Shown: one piece after another, positions 8,666-17,318 of the stretch
Layout: each line of letters begins with the position of its first letter
Numbering within the stretch: the stretch's first letter is position 1
Source: JBMOKU01 sp049324315
GTDB lineage: Bacteria > Bacillota > Clostridia > Peptostreptococcales > Thermotaleaceae
Assembly (NCBI GenBank): GCA_049324315.1
Contig: JBMOKU010000043.1
Span: 1 to 64,000, forward strand
Length of the DNA: 64,000 nucleotides
Direction: 5' to 3'
The notes under the pieces: generated by a model
Databases searched by the model: none
What the model was told of the DNA's origin: nothing
Seen by the model: only the letters and a program-made list of their open reading frames with translations
Position numbers and translations under genes: made by a program

Positions 8666-9370
8666 ATGAATTGGATGGATGTAGCCATAGTAGTTATTCT
8701 CGGTGTGTATAGTTTGAAAGGTTGGGGCAAAGGACTGGTTCTTTCTCTTTTTGGGATTGTGGGATATATCGTGGCAGGCTTTGTGGCAAAGAAATATTCT
8801 CCTGTTGTATCGGCGTATATTATCGATCATCCTGAATTATCGGGAAAAATCCAGGGATTTGTTAATGGTAGACTGCAGGTGGCCGTTCAAGCTGATGCTG
8901 TACCGGACAGCATCGTGAGAAACAGGAATATTTTTCAAGTATTGAGATTTCCTAAGGGCTTAGAGGAATTCATGATGAAAAGTGATATGGTTCAGGAGTA
9001 TAGCGACAAAGCAATGGACGGCATACATAGTTATATCTCAGAGGTTTTAACCAAATTATTGATTGAGTTTATGAGCTTTCTATTGGTTCTGTTTGCTGCG
9101 CTGTTGATTGTATATGTCCTTGGGCATCTTCTAAACAGTATTGCATCCCTACCCCTTCTAAATCAAGCAAATCGTATAGCTGGAGCTTGCTTGGGGATGA
9201 TGAAGGGGCTATTGATTATTTTTTTGATACTGGCAGTTATTACACCGATTGCAACCATGACAGACTACGGTATTATAATGGAAGGGTTGGAAAAGTCTAT
9301 GCTAGCAAGCTATTTATATGATCATAATCCAATTCTTGGATTAATTGAGGGAATATTTACCGTTGGATGA
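8666..9370 (+). CDS. CvpA-family membrane protein
   Basis: The 234-aa protein starts with MNWMDVAIVVILGVYSLKGW, the CvpA opening (xDxxxxxxxxxxxxxGxxKG), and has two N-terminal and two C-terminal membrane segments. These enclose an extracytoplasmic stretch of about 80 residues. CvpA was named for colicin V production; members influence envelope integrity and drug or bile tolerance. The protein is longer than the core family because of the middle insert. AGAGGTG lies five bases before the ATG. It follows the DUF5711-like gene directly and precedes the promoter of the amino-sugar locus. Confidence 0.88.
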   Translation: MNWMDVAIVVILGVYSLKGWGKGLVLSLFGIVGYIVAGFVAKKYSPVVSAYIIDHPELSGKIQGFVNGRLQVAVQADAVPDSIVRNRNIFQVLRFPKGLEEFMMKSDMVQEYSDKAMDGIHSYISEVLTKLLIEFMSFLLVLFAALLIVYVLGHLLNSIASLPLLNQANRIAGACLGMMKGLLIIFLILAVITPIATMTDYGIIMEGLEKSMLASYLYDHNPILGLIEGIFTVG

Positions 9371-9390
9371 AATTTTCCTAGAGAATCCTA

Positions 9391-9418
9391 TTGACAGTTA
9401 TTTATCTGTTATGATAAT
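9391..9418 (+). promoter_or_regulatory. Promoter of the antiterminator / amino-sugar PTS locus
   Basis: A perfect TTGACA (9391-9396) is followed after 16 bp by GATAAT, with TAATAT at 18 bp as an alternative. The transcript starts just ahead of the first RAT site. Confidence 0.7.
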
Positions 9419-9455
9419 ATCAAGTAAAGTTAAAGAGTTTTTTACAAAGATACTG

Positions 9456-9486
9456 GGTGTGTTACTGAGATAATCAGGCATAAACC
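9456..9486 (+). promoter_or_regulatory. RAT antiterminator site 1 (BglG/LicT type)
   Basis: The sequence reads GGTGTGTTACTGA, then TCAGGCATAAACC. It matches the ribonucleic antiterminator pattern TGTTACTG-N-CAGGCA and overlaps the left arm of the terminator at 9476. Binding of the CAT domain here would block termination and allow expression of the antiterminator's own gene. Confidence 0.85.
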
Positions 9487-9532
9487 TATGTGCGAAAGAG
9501 AAAGCAGTCGCATTGGGGTTTGTGCCTTTTTT
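9476..9532 (+). terminator. Conditional terminator in the antiterminator-gene leader
   Basis: AGGCATAAACC (9476-9486) pairs with GGTTTGTGCCT (9517-9527), with one G-U pair. A six-T run follows. It is mutually exclusive with RAT site 1. Confidence 0.85.
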
Positions 9533-9574
9533 GCAGTTTACAGACGATACTTCAGGTAAGGGAGGGTTTACAGA

Positions 9575-10432
9575 TTGTTAAAGACAAGAGCATATCAGAT
9601 CATAAAAATCTTAAATAACAATGTAATCTTAGCCCTTGAAGCACAAAACAATCAAGAGATGATTATCGTCGGAAAAGGCATTGGCTTTGGAAAAAAGGAA
9701 AACACCCGCATATCCCTGTCGGATGAACAAATAGAAAAATCCTTCATTGCCTATGATGAGAAGACTAAAAATGAGTACTTCCAGCTAATTAATCAACTAG
9801 ACGGAAAGGTTATGGGTGTCAGTGAAGAGATTATTGCCAAAGCAGAAGGACAGCTGGGCAAACTAAATTCTCATATTCATATTGTTTTGACGGATCACAT
9901 CGGTTTTGCATTGGACCGTATAAAAATGGGCATGGAGATTAATAATCCTTTTCTCTATGAGATCAAAGCCTTATACGCAGAAGAGTTCCAGGTGGGTCTG
10001 ATGGCTGCGGAATTGATCAGACAAAACTTAAATATTCAAATATGTGATTCAGAGGTGGGCTTTATTGCACTGCATCTTCATTCTGCAAGACAAAATAAAA
10101 AGATCAAAGAGACCATGAAAAACACACGACTATTGAAAGAACTTATCGAGATTGTGCAGGAAGAGCTGGCCATAACCATTAACAGCAATGACTTAACCTA
10201 TACCCGGTTGATTAATCATCTTCGTGTGGCCATTACACGGCTGGAAGAAAAGAAATATATAGAGAATCCACTGCTGGAAAACATCAAAAAGCAATTTCCC
10301 CATTCCTTTAAAATTGCCCAGAAGGTCGGGAAGCATATTCAGGAGAATAAGCAAATACCGATTTCCGATAATGAGTTGGGGTATATGACCATTCACATTG
10401 AACGAATAAAAAGTACGGCAAAATCATCATAA
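9575..10432 (+). CDS. BglG/LicT/GlcT-family transcription antiterminator
   Basis: The 285-aa protein has an N-terminal CAT RNA-binding domain (about 1-58; IIKILNNNVILALEAQNNQE, then GKGIGFGKK). Two PTS regulation domains follow, with His sites in SHIHIVLTDHIGFA and FIALHLHSARQ (PRD1) and in INHLRVAITRLE and GYMTIHIERI (PRD2). It binds RAT RNA and stops terminator formation when PTS phosphorylation signals that sugar is present. RAT sites before its own gene and before nagE identify its targets: itself and the N-acetylglucosamine PTS. The start is TTG, eight bases after GGGAGGG. The adjacent IICB, IIA and HPr proteins are the likely phosphate donors. Confidence 0.93.
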   Translation: MLKTRAYQIIKILNNNVILALEAQNNQEMIIVGKGIGFGKKENTRISLSDEQIEKSFIAYDEKTKNEYFQLINQLDGKVMGVSEEIIAKAEGQLGKLNSHIHIVLTDHIGFALDRIKMGMEINNPFLYEIKALYAEEFQVGLMAAELIRQNLNIQICDSEVGFIALHLHSARQNKKIKETMKNTRLLKELIEIVQEELAITINSNDLTYTRLINHLRVAITRLEEKKYIENPLLENIKKQFPHSFKIAQKVGKHIQENKQIPISDNELGYMTIHIERIKSTAKSS

Positions 10433-10437
10433 AATAA

Positions 10438-10468
10438 GCGTGTTACTGATGTAGGGTCAGGCATGAGC
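10438..10468 (+). promoter_or_regulatory. RAT antiterminator site 2, upstream of nagE
   Basis: GTGTTACTGA...GTCAGGCATGAG starts six bases after the antiterminator stop codon. It has the same TGTTACTGA and CAGGCAT blocks as site 1 and again overlaps the left arm of a terminator. It should make readthrough into nagE depend on the antiterminator. Confidence 0.83.
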
Positions 10469-10521
10469 TTATATGGACAAAAACGACGTTGTTTTTGTGC
10501 GTATAATCTCATGCTTTTTTT
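10461..10521 (+). terminator. Conditional terminator before nagE
   Basis: A long three-part hairpin (GCATGAG/CTCATGC, TATATG/CGTATA, CAAAAAC/GTTTTTG) is followed by seven T residues. It is exclusive with RAT site 2. Confidence 0.85.
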
Positions 10522-10593
10522 ATTCGTATATCTAGAATCGCAAAGTTTCATTGTCCTTAAATATGCTTATTTGCGAGGGTTAAACTTCTATTT

Positions 10594-10698
10594 GGTTAGA
10601 AGTTAGAGGTTAGAAGTTGCAGGGTCGATCTTATAAGCTTTTCAATCTTTAAAGACCCAAAAGATAGACATAAAGCCTCTAACATCTAACGTCTAACC
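10594..10698. repeat. Inverted repeat built from GTTAGA direct repeats
   Basis: The left arm (10594-10614) holds GTTAGA three times. The right arm (10678-10698) is its reverse complement with 19 of 21 bases matching. A smaller GGGTC/GACCC stem lies inside. It occupies the 320-bp gap between the nagE leader terminator and nagE. It looks like a small dispersed hairpin repeat; a regulatory role is possible. Confidence 0.55.
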
Positions 10699-10840
10699 CT
10701 ATGAATCACGATTCTTTGATTGGAAATTGATTTACAGTCGAAGATTAGATTCTATGATCTCACATCAATAAAGAAAGGAGGATAGCAGCTGATTATCCGT
10801 TATCATTCAAAAGTGTTAAAAGGAAAAGGAGGATTTATTT

Positions 10841-12247
10841 ATGAGTAATTCATTCGGTAAGGTTCAAAAGCTTGGTAAAGCGATGATGCTGCCGGTTGCA
10901 GTATTGCCGGTTGCCGCCCTTCTATTGAGATTAGGTGCAGACGACGTATTGGCCATGCCATTTGTGATGGCTGCTGGTAACGCGGTTTTTGCGAACCTGG
11001 CACTGCTCTTCGCCATCGGTATTGCTGTAGGGCTTGCAAAAAATAATGCCGGTGCAGCAGGTCTAGCCGGTGCAGTTGGTTACTTCACGTTGACCAGTGG
11101 AGCCACCACCATCAATGCAGATATCAATATGGGTGTTCTTGCGGGGATTATTTCCGGTATTTTGGCAGGTAATCTATATAACAAATATCACGACATCAAA
11201 CTTCCTGATTGGTTAGGATTCTTTGGTGGAAAACGATTTGTTCCTATTATTACCTCTCTATGTAGTATTGTTTTAGCCCTTATTTTTGGTTATATTTGGC
11301 CTCCAATTCAGGGTGTTATTGATGCAATTGGTCATTGGATCATTGGTGCAGGTGCTGTAGGGGTATTTGCATTTGGATTCTTAAACAGATTATTGATTCC
11401 TATCGGCCTTCACCATGTTGTTAACAGTATCGTATGGTTTGTCTTTGGAGAATATACAAAGGCAGATGGTACGGTGGCTACAGGGGACTTAGGTAGATTT
11501 TTTGCCGGTGACCCTACTGCCGGTGGATTTATGACAGGTTTTTATCCTGTGATGATGTTCGGTCTAGTAGGTGTTACATTAGCCATCTACTTCGCTGCGA
11601 AAAAAGAGAATAGAAAGGCTATAGGAGGCGCGTTATTTTCTGTAGCATTTACTTCCTTCCTAACAGGTATTACAGAGCCCCTTGAATTTATGTTTATGTT
11701 CTTAGCCCCAGTACTCTATGTGATTCATGCTTTACTAACAGGGGTTGCCATGGCTGTGACTTATGCTATGGGAATCAAGCATGGATTCGGCTTCTCGGCA
11801 GGGGCCATCGACTACTTCTTGAATATGAAACTGGCTACCAACGGATGGTTGCTAATCCCTATCGGATTGGTCTTTATGGCAATCTATGGTTTTGTGTTCT
11901 ATGTAGTGATTAAGAAACTGGATCTTCCCACACCTGGTAGATTAGACGAAGAAGGTGGAAATGCAGAGGAATTAATCGCAGATAAAGGAATTTATGGATT
12001 AGCTAGAGAATATGTTGAAAAGCTGGGCGGTCCTCAAAATATTGAAGACGTGGATTCCTGCATTACTCGTTTGAGATTGACGTTAAAAGATGCATCCATT
12101 GTAAAAGAAGACGAATTAAAGGCCTTAGGTGCTTCAGGCGTATTGCGACCAAATAATAAGAATATACAAGTTATTGTTGGTACAAAGGCAGAGCTAATCG
12201 CGGAAGAAATGAAAGCCGTTATGGAATCCATGGGAAAAAAAGCATAG
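10841..12247 (+). CDS. nagE: N-acetylglucosamine-type PTS permease, EIICB
   Basis: The 468-aa protein has an N-terminal EIIC membrane domain (about 1-360) of the glucose/GlcNAc family. It includes the conserved GITEPLEFMFMF substrate-site motif and IPIGLHHVVNSIVW. The C-terminal IIB domain (about 390-468) carries the phosphorylated cysteine in DVDSCITRLRL (near residue 406). It takes up and phosphorylates the sugar using the separate IIA encoded downstream. Substrate assignment rests on sequence type and on nagA and nagB next door. AAAAGGAGG precedes the ATG. Expression is controlled by the RAT/terminator at 10438-10521. Confidence 0.93.
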   Translation: MSNSFGKVQKLGKAMMLPVAVLPVAALLLRLGADDVLAMPFVMAAGNAVFANLALLFAIGIAVGLAKNNAGAAGLAGAVGYFTLTSGATTINADINMGVLAGIISGILAGNLYNKYHDIKLPDWLGFFGGKRFVPIITSLCSIVLALIFGYIWPPIQGVIDAIGHWIIGAGAVGVFAFGFLNRLLIPIGLHHVVNSIVWFVFGEYTKADGTVATGDLGRFFAGDPTAGGFMTGFYPVMMFGLVGVTLAIYFAAKKENRKAIGGALFSVAFTSFLTGITEPLEFMFMFLAPVLYVIHALLTGVAMAVTYAMGIKHGFGFSAGAIDYFLNMKLATNGWLLIPIGLVFMAIYGFVFYVVIKKLDLPTPGRLDEEGGNAEELIADKGIYGLAREYVEKLGGPQNIEDVDSCITRLRLTLKDASIVKEDELKALGASGVLRPNNKNIQVIVGTKAELIAEEMKAVMESMGKKA

Positions 12248-12261
12248 GAAAGTCAGATACT

Positions 12262-12294
12262 GAATATGGTGACTGATATTCAGTCACCATATTC
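12262..12294 (+). terminator. Hairpin between nagE and nagA (partial terminator or mRNA stabiliser)
   Basis: GAATATGGTGACTG and its reverse complement form a perfect 14-bp stem around a 5-nt loop. Only a weak TATTTAT follows, so partial termination or protection of the nagE mRNA 3' end is more likely than a full stop. Confidence 0.6.
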
Positions 12295-12349
12295 TATTTA
12301 TCATAAGGACTGAAAACAGCAAAAATTATGGGAAATAGAAGGTGGAAGT

Positions 12350-13498
12350 ATGAAAGCATTGGTGAATGGAAAATTAATAATGGCAAGCAGCATTCTAGAA
12401 GATAAGGTCCTTATCTATGATAAAAAGATAATCGATATTTTGGAGAAGCATGAAGTGAGTGGTAATACTGACATGGAAATTGTTGATGTGAAGGGCAGCT
12501 ATATATCCCCCGGTTTTATTGATCTCCATGTCCACGGTGCCGGAGGAAGAGACACCATGGAAGGTACCATGGAAGCATTGGGCCATATCCGGCAAACCGT
12601 TACGAAAAGCGGTATTACATCGATTCTGCCGACTACCATGACCATGGGAAAAGCGTGGGTTCATCAAGCCCTGAAGGTCATACGGGAATCAAGAGATATC
12701 AAAGAAGGAGCCAATGTCCTGGGTGCAAACCTGGAAGGACCTTTTATCAGCAGGGTCTATAAAGGAGCCCATGATGAAACATTTATTATAAAACCTGATT
12801 ATACTTTTATCAAAGATTATGTGGATGTTATAAAAATCATCACCATTGCGCCCGAAGAGGATGAGAATCTGTCGTTCATTCGCCAAATGAAAGAACATAA
12901 GGATATTGTGCTGTCGATTGGGCATTCCAATGCAACCTTTGAGGAGGCTGTCGATGCATTTCACCAAGGCGTAAGTCATGTTACCCATACCTTTAATGCC
13001 ATGAATCCCCTCCATCATCGAAAGCCCGGTGTCGTGGGAGCAGTTTTTAGCAATGAAGTAACCTGTGAGCTGATCGTAGATAAAATACACGTCCACCCCG
13101 GAATCTTTCAGTTATTTGCAGATATTATGGGGAAGGATAATGTTATTTTGATTACCGATGCCATGTGTGGAGCGTATTTGCAGGATGGGCAGTATGAGTT
13201 GGGAGGGCAGAGGGTAACGGTGGAAAAAGGATCAGCAAGGCTTCAAGACGGAACCTTGGCAGGAAGCACCCTGACGATGAATACAGCTGTTAAAAATATG
13301 GTGGAAAATACAAAGCTTACCCTTTATGAAGCTGTTAACCTGGCGTCTCTAAACCCTGCCAGAAGATTAGGAATCGAGAAACAAAAAGGGAGAATAGAAG
13401 TAGGATTGGACGCAGACATAACTGTGTTTGATGAGAATTTCAATATCTGTCGAACAATTGTACAAGGAGAGCATGTCTATGTGAATATGGTTGAATAG
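12350..13498 (+). CDS. nagA: N-acetylglucosamine-6-phosphate deacetylase
   Basis: The 382-aa amidohydrolase removes acetate from GlcNAc-6-phosphate to give glucosamine-6-phosphate in the cytoplasm. Visible motifs are the metal-binding PGFIDLHVHGAGGRDTMEG, the LEGPFI block, GHSNA and HTFNAM, VDKIHVHP, and the catalytic-aspartate segment ITDAM. Length is normal for the family. It receives the product of the PTS permease and hands it to NagB, whose gene starts 14 bp downstream. GGTGGAAGT precedes the ATG. No defects seen. Confidence 0.95.
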   Translation: MKALVNGKLIMASSILEDKVLIYDKKIIDILEKHEVSGNTDMEIVDVKGSYISPGFIDLHVHGAGGRDTMEGTMEALGHIRQTVTKSGITSILPTTMTMGKAWVHQALKVIRESRDIKEGANVLGANLEGPFISRVYKGAHDETFIIKPDYTFIKDYVDVIKIITIAPEEDENLSFIRQMKEHKDIVLSIGHSNATFEEAVDAFHQGVSHVTHTFNAMNPLHHRKPGVVGAVFSNEVTCELIVDKIHVHPGIFQLFADIMGKDNVILITDAMCGAYLQDGQYELGGQRVTVEKGSARLQDGTLAGSTLTMNTAVKNMVENTKLTLYEAVNLASLNPARRLGIEKQKGRIEVGLDADITVFDENFNICRTIVQGEHVYVNMVE

Positions 13499-13512
13499 AT
13501 TGGAGGGTCAAC

Positions 13513-14277
13513 ATGAGAGTAATTATTGTAAATAACTATGAAGAAATGAGTAGAAAAGCGGCCCATATCGTAGCCAGCCAAATTATACTAAAGCCTAACA
13601 GTGTAATCGGCTTGGCAACAGGTGATACACCGCTGGGAATGTACCGGGAACTGGTTAAGTTATATCACAGCGGTGATATAGATTTCAGTAAAACCACGAC
13701 GTTTAATTTAGACGAATACTATGGGCTGGATCCCAATAATCCCCACAGCTATTACTATTATATGCAGGAAAATTTATTCAAGCATATTAATATAGAACGC
13801 AATCGGATGCATCTTCCAAGGGGCATGTGTCATGATATAGAAAAAGAATGCAATGAATATGAAGAAAAAATCCAAGAATCCGGAGGGATCGATATACAGG
13901 TTTTAGGGATTGGAAGAAATGGTCATATTGGATTCAATGAACCTGATATTAAATTCGAAGCTCGAACCCATATGGTTGACCTTGACGAGGACACCATTCA
14001 GGCAAATTCTAGATTTTTCAGTTCTATTGATGAAGTACCGAAGAAAGCCATCAGCATGGGAATAAAAACCATCATGCATGCAAGGAAAATACTACTGTTA
14101 GCCCAGGGGATTGAAAAGGCCCAAGCCATTTATCAAACGATCTATGGGAAGATTACACCGGAAGTGCCTGCATCTGTATTGCAGCTTCATCCGGATGTGA
14201 CATTGGTCATCGAGGAATTGGCAGCATCTTTACTGGGACTGGAGAAGGAGACACGGTCAAAAGAATTTTGGATTTAA
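13513..14277 (+). CDS. nagB: Glucosamine-6-phosphate deaminase
   Basis: The 254-aa enzyme converts glucosamine-6-phosphate to fructose-6-phosphate and ammonia, the last step of amino-sugar catabolism before glycolysis. It carries ATGDTPLGMYREL, the catalytic NLDEYYGLDP, and the signature GIGRNGHIGFNEP. It lacks the C-terminal allosteric extension of the E. coli enzyme and has the shorter Firmicute length. GGAGGGTC lies upstream of the ATG, and it is in an operon with nagA and the PTS IIA gene. Confidence 0.95.
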   Translation: MRVIIVNNYEEMSRKAAHIVASQIILKPNSVIGLATGDTPLGMYRELVKLYHSGDIDFSKTTTFNLDEYYGLDPNNPHSYYYYMQENLFKHINIERNRMHLPRGMCHDIEKECNEYEEKIQESGGIDIQVLGIGRNGHIGFNEPDIKFEARTHMVDLDEDTIQANSRFFSSIDEVPKKAISMGIKTIMHARKILLLAQGIEKAQAIYQTIYGKITPEVPASVLQLHPDVTLVIEELAASLLGLEKETRSKEFWI

Positions 14278-14327
14278 ATGCATCAACGTTCAACGCCAAT
14301 ATCATGTAAGTAGATAGGAGGACAAAA

Positions 14328-14813
14328 ATGTTTGGTTTTTTTAAAAAGAACAAGACAATAATGATAACTGCACCAATGAAAGGGGAAGCTGTTCATCTTT
14401 CAGAAGTGCCGGATGAAGTTTTTTCACAAAAGATGATAGGCGATGGTATTGCTATAAAGCCTTCTCATGGCATGGTAGTATCTCCATGTAACGGGACTGT
14501 AGCACAGATTTTATCATCCAATCATGCTGTAGGGATTGTCATGGAGGAAGGTCTCGAGGTACTCATACACGTGGGTATTGACACCGTGGAACTAAAAGGA
14601 CAGGGCTTTCGTAGAATTGCCAATGTAGGGGATCAAGTAAAGATAGGTGATCCATTGATCGAAGTAGATTTAGATTTTCTTGTATCGCAAGGAAAGCCTA
14701 CCATTACGCCCGTTATTATCACCAATATGGAAATGGTGGAGAAACTAGACGTAACGATAGGAAACGTCACTGGTGGAAAAAGTCAAATCGTAGAGGTAGA
14801 AATGAAAAGATAA
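14328..14813 (+). CDS. PTS glucose-type EIIA component
   Basis: The 161-aa soluble protein is a single IIA-Glc (Crr-like) domain. Active-site histidines are in EVLIHVGIDTVELKGQGF (about H81, phosphorylated) and SNHAVGI (about H66). It relays phosphate from HPr to the IIB cysteine of the upstream permease, which lacks a fused IIA. It may also phosphorylate the antiterminator's PRD domains. AGGAGG lies seven bases before the ATG. It lies between nagB and the HPr gene with 50-bp and 26-bp gaps. Confidence 0.93.
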   Translation: MFGFFKKNKTIMITAPMKGEAVHLSEVPDEVFSQKMIGDGIAIKPSHGMVVSPCNGTVAQILSSNHAVGIVMEEGLEVLIHVGIDTVELKGQGFRRIANVGDQVKIGDPLIEVDLDFLVSQGKPTITPVIITNMEMVEKLDVTIGNVTGGKSQIVEVEMKR

Positions 14814-14839
14814 AAAAGAAGCCAGAGGAGGATGCGTAT

Positions 14840-15103
14840 ATGCAAAGTATTACGGTCAGCTTAAAAAACAGAACAGGACTTCATGCCAGACCAGCAGCAG
14901 TATTAACACGGGTTGCGGCAAGATACAAATCACAGATGTTTATCGTGAAAGACGGAAAAAACTATAACCTTAAAAGTATCATGGGCGTTTTGAGCCTTGG
15001 CGCCAGTATGGGAGAAGAATTGCAGATTATGGCAGAGGGAGAAGATGAGACAGAAGCCATTTCCGCTGTGAAAACCCTTATTGATAACAACTTTGTAGAA
15101 TAG
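14840..15103 (+). CDS. ptsH: Phosphocarrier protein HPr
   Basis: The 87-aa protein carries phosphate from enzyme I to IIA components. His15 lies in TGLHARPAAV, and the regulatory Ser46 in LKSIMGVLSLG is the HPr-kinase site used in Firmicute carbon catabolite repression. Both are intact. AGAGGAGG precedes the ATG. Placement at the end of the nag operon is unusual compared with a ptsHI operon, and no enzyme I gene follows. Confidence 0.93.
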   Translation: MQSITVSLKNRTGLHARPAAVLTRVAARYKSQMFIVKDGKNYNLKSIMGVLSLGASMGEELQIMAEGEDETEAISAVKTLIDNNFVE

Positions 15104-15293
15104 AGATGAATGCATTCCTGGGAGAGAAATGAGACTCCCGGAATATGAAATCAGCTGTGTAGATGCTGCAAGGGTAGAAGTGATACAAGCAGCCTCACTG
15201 ATAGAGTAGGCTTACAGTACTATTTCCGGAAAATTTCTCTGTCTCTAACAAATACGACAAATTTACAGAAAAAAATACAAGGATTACTCTTTG
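15104..15293 (+). other. Structured untranslated region before the diguanylate cyclase gene, unassigned
   Basis: There is a GGGAG/CTCCC hairpin near 15115-15145 without a U-tract, then a GCTGC...GCAGC stem (about 15167-15192). AG-rich single-stranded blocks follow, and then the terminator at 15294. I compared it by eye with the cyclic-di-GMP, cobalamin, TPP, SAM, lysine and M-box patterns and found no match. It may be only the 3' tail of the nag operon. Confidence 0.3.
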
Positions 15294-15341
15294 AGCAGGT
15301 TGCTTTATATGCTATATTTAAATAAAACAGCCTGTTTTTTT
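15294..15341 (+). terminator. Terminator before the GGDEF gene
   Basis: AGCAGGTTGCTTTAT (15294-15308) pairs with 15322-15336 in about 12 of 15 positions including wobbles, followed by seven T residues. A TTGAGC (15291) with TATATT 16 bp later overlaps it, so a promoter for the next gene may coincide. Confidence 0.65.
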
Positions 15342-15368
15342 GTTGGGATTTGTGAGGAGGGAAGACAA

Positions 15369-17234
15369 ATGGTTTTTAGCAGGTGTTTAAAAACTTTATT
15401 AAGACCATTCGGGTTTTTCAAGCAACCTATATCTTCCAACGGTAAAATGTTCATCGATGGGCTGAAACTACGTGCGCAAGAAGGAAAGCTGATTTCCGGT
15501 TTAACCAAGCGTTTGACCCAGACAAGCTATTGGAAATGGAACGGGGATACGAAACGACTATCATTTTCTAATAATACGTATGAGATCTTGCATATACAAA
15601 AGGAATCCTTTCATGGAGATATAGACACCTTTATTAAGGATAGGATCCATCCTGACGATTGGGAAGCGGCTTATGACATCATAACAAATTGCGGCAAAGA
15701 TGCGGTTAATCATGTTACGGTCAGGATTGTCAGGAGCGAAGGTGAAGAAGGGTGGATACAGATATTTGGCTGTATAGCAGATGAAACATCAAAAGTTGGC
15801 GTTTTGCAAGAGATCACACAATGGAAAGCATCGGAAATTGTGTTGAAGAGGCGTACTGAATTTCTAGAGAAAATCTTAAATACCATACCACACCCTGTTT
15901 ATTATCGGGATATAAATGGAATCTATAGATATTGTAATAAAGGCTTTTCTTCCTACGTGGGTATTGCAGGGGAAAAAGTAATCGGTAAAACCCTGTATGA
16001 TGTCTTTGAAAAAGAATTGGCAGAGAAGTATGAACAAACGGACTTGGAGATCATCGCAGGACGATGCAGCAAAACCTTTGAGCTGCCAGCGAAGTATTGG
16101 GATGGAGCGCCTCATTTTGTCAGTTCTACAAAGATTCTGACCTTTGATAGGCAGGGAGAGGTTTCAGGTTTGGTAGGCATTGTCAATGATATTACAGAGC
16201 AAAAGAGAACAGAAATGCAAATACGCAGTCTGCTGCGGCTGAAAGAAGCCATGCTGGAATTAAGCCATGCAATTATGGGCGTTAAAAATATTCAGGATTT
16301 ATTCGATATCATACTGGAGAAGGTAACCATAGCCATTGAAAAGACCGATTTGGCATGTGTGCTGGTGTTGGATGATGAGGAGAATCTACGGATCATAGCA
16401 AGTAAAGGCTATGATCGTGAGGCGGGTAAAGACTTTTGCATCAAGCTGCGAGAGTCCTTCATGTGGAGTAAAACAAGGGGAAATATCGAAAAGACTGTCG
16501 TTATTAATGATTTGAAGAAGGATTTCCCTGAAAAGTGGGATACAATATTAGATAATAATAAAGAGATTGAAGTCCATTCTTCTATGAGTGCACCGATTTT
16601 TGTAGAGGGAAAATTATTCGGTCTGATTAATGTGGACAGCGAGCATAATCATATCTTTGATGAAACCGATGTGATGCTGATGGAAAACGTACGGAATCAA
16701 ATAGCTATTGCCATCAGTAAACACAAACTGTATGAGGAAACGGTCTACTTAACCAGATATGATAAGCTTACCAATGTATACAATAGAAGATACTTTGAAG
16801 AAGTCCTTTGTAAACGCATTGCAGAAGCGCTTCGATATGATACGGAGTTTTCCTTCGTTATGTTCGATCTGAACGGTCTAAAAGCTGTAAATGATACCTA
16901 CGGACACTTAGCAGGAGATGAATTGATTCGAGCCTTTGTCCAAGCCCTTAGCCGCCAAATACGAACGACGGATATGCTGGCCAGGTTTGGAGGCGATGAA
17001 TTTGTAGGTGTTTTCTTAGAAGCAGATGAAAAGGACTTGATTGAAAAATTTGAGAAATTGGCAGAGGAATTTCGATGTCACCCAATCATCTTCGGAAAAA
17101 ACAAAATCGTTTGCAGCTATAGTTATGGTATTGCAGATTTTCCTCGGGATGGGACAACCTATGATGAATTGGTTAAAATAGCAGATGAAAGAATGTATGA
17201 ATATAAGAGACGTATAAAAAGTAAAGAAATATAG
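15369..17234 (+). CDS. PAS-PAS-GAF-GGDEF diguanylate cyclase
   Basis: The 621-aa cytoplasmic protein has a degenerate PAS/PAC (about 50-160), a clear second PAS (about 165-285, ending in GIVNDITEQKR), a GAF domain (about 300-440) and a GGDEF domain (about 455-621). The catalytic site reads RFGGDEF, with the product-inhibition I-site RTTD exactly five residues upstream, so it should make cyclic-di-GMP and be feedback-controlled. No membrane segment, so the input is an internal ligand, redox or light-type signal. The ATG at 15369 follows GAGGAGGGA; the TTG at 15291 overlaps the terminator and is rejected. No EAL gene is nearby; a tandem HD protein is at 33945. Confidence 0.93.
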   Translation: MVFSRCLKTLLRPFGFFKQPISSNGKMFIDGLKLRAQEGKLISGLTKRLTQTSYWKWNGDTKRLSFSNNTYEILHIQKESFHGDIDTFIKDRIHPDDWEAAYDIITNCGKDAVNHVTVRIVRSEGEEGWIQIFGCIADETSKVGVLQEITQWKASEIVLKRRTEFLEKILNTIPHPVYYRDINGIYRYCNKGFSSYVGIAGEKVIGKTLYDVFEKELAEKYEQTDLEIIAGRCSKTFELPAKYWDGAPHFVSSTKILTFDRQGEVSGLVGIVNDITEQKRTEMQIRSLLRLKEAMLELSHAIMGVKNIQDLFDIILEKVTIAIEKTDLACVLVLDDEENLRIIASKGYDREAGKDFCIKLRESFMWSKTRGNIEKTVVINDLKKDFPEKWDTILDNNKEIEVHSSMSAPIFVEGKLFGLINVDSEHNHIFDETDVMLMENVRNQIAIAISKHKLYEETVYLTRYDKLTNVYNRRYFEEVLCKRIAEALRYDTEFSFVMFDLNGLKAVNDTYGHLAGDELIRAFVQALSRQIRTTDMLARFGGDEFVGVFLEADEKDLIEKFEKLAEEFRCHPIIFGKNKIVCSYSYGIADFPRDGTTYDELVKIADERMYEYKRRIKSKEI

Positions 17235-17280
17235 ATATATAGAATGTAATAAAGATTTTACACTAGAAATAAGGCAAGAC

Positions 17281-17306
17281 GTGGGGACTGGTCCACTGTC
17301 CAGTGT
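17281..17306. repeat. REP-like hairpin, GGGGACTGGTCC type
   Basis: GTGGGGACTGGTCCACTGTCC with CACTG/CAGTG pairing is a short hairpin typical of clostridial REP-like repeats. It lies just before the longer repeat copy at 17319. Confidence 0.45.
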
Positions 17307-17318
17307 GTTTTTTGCCGA

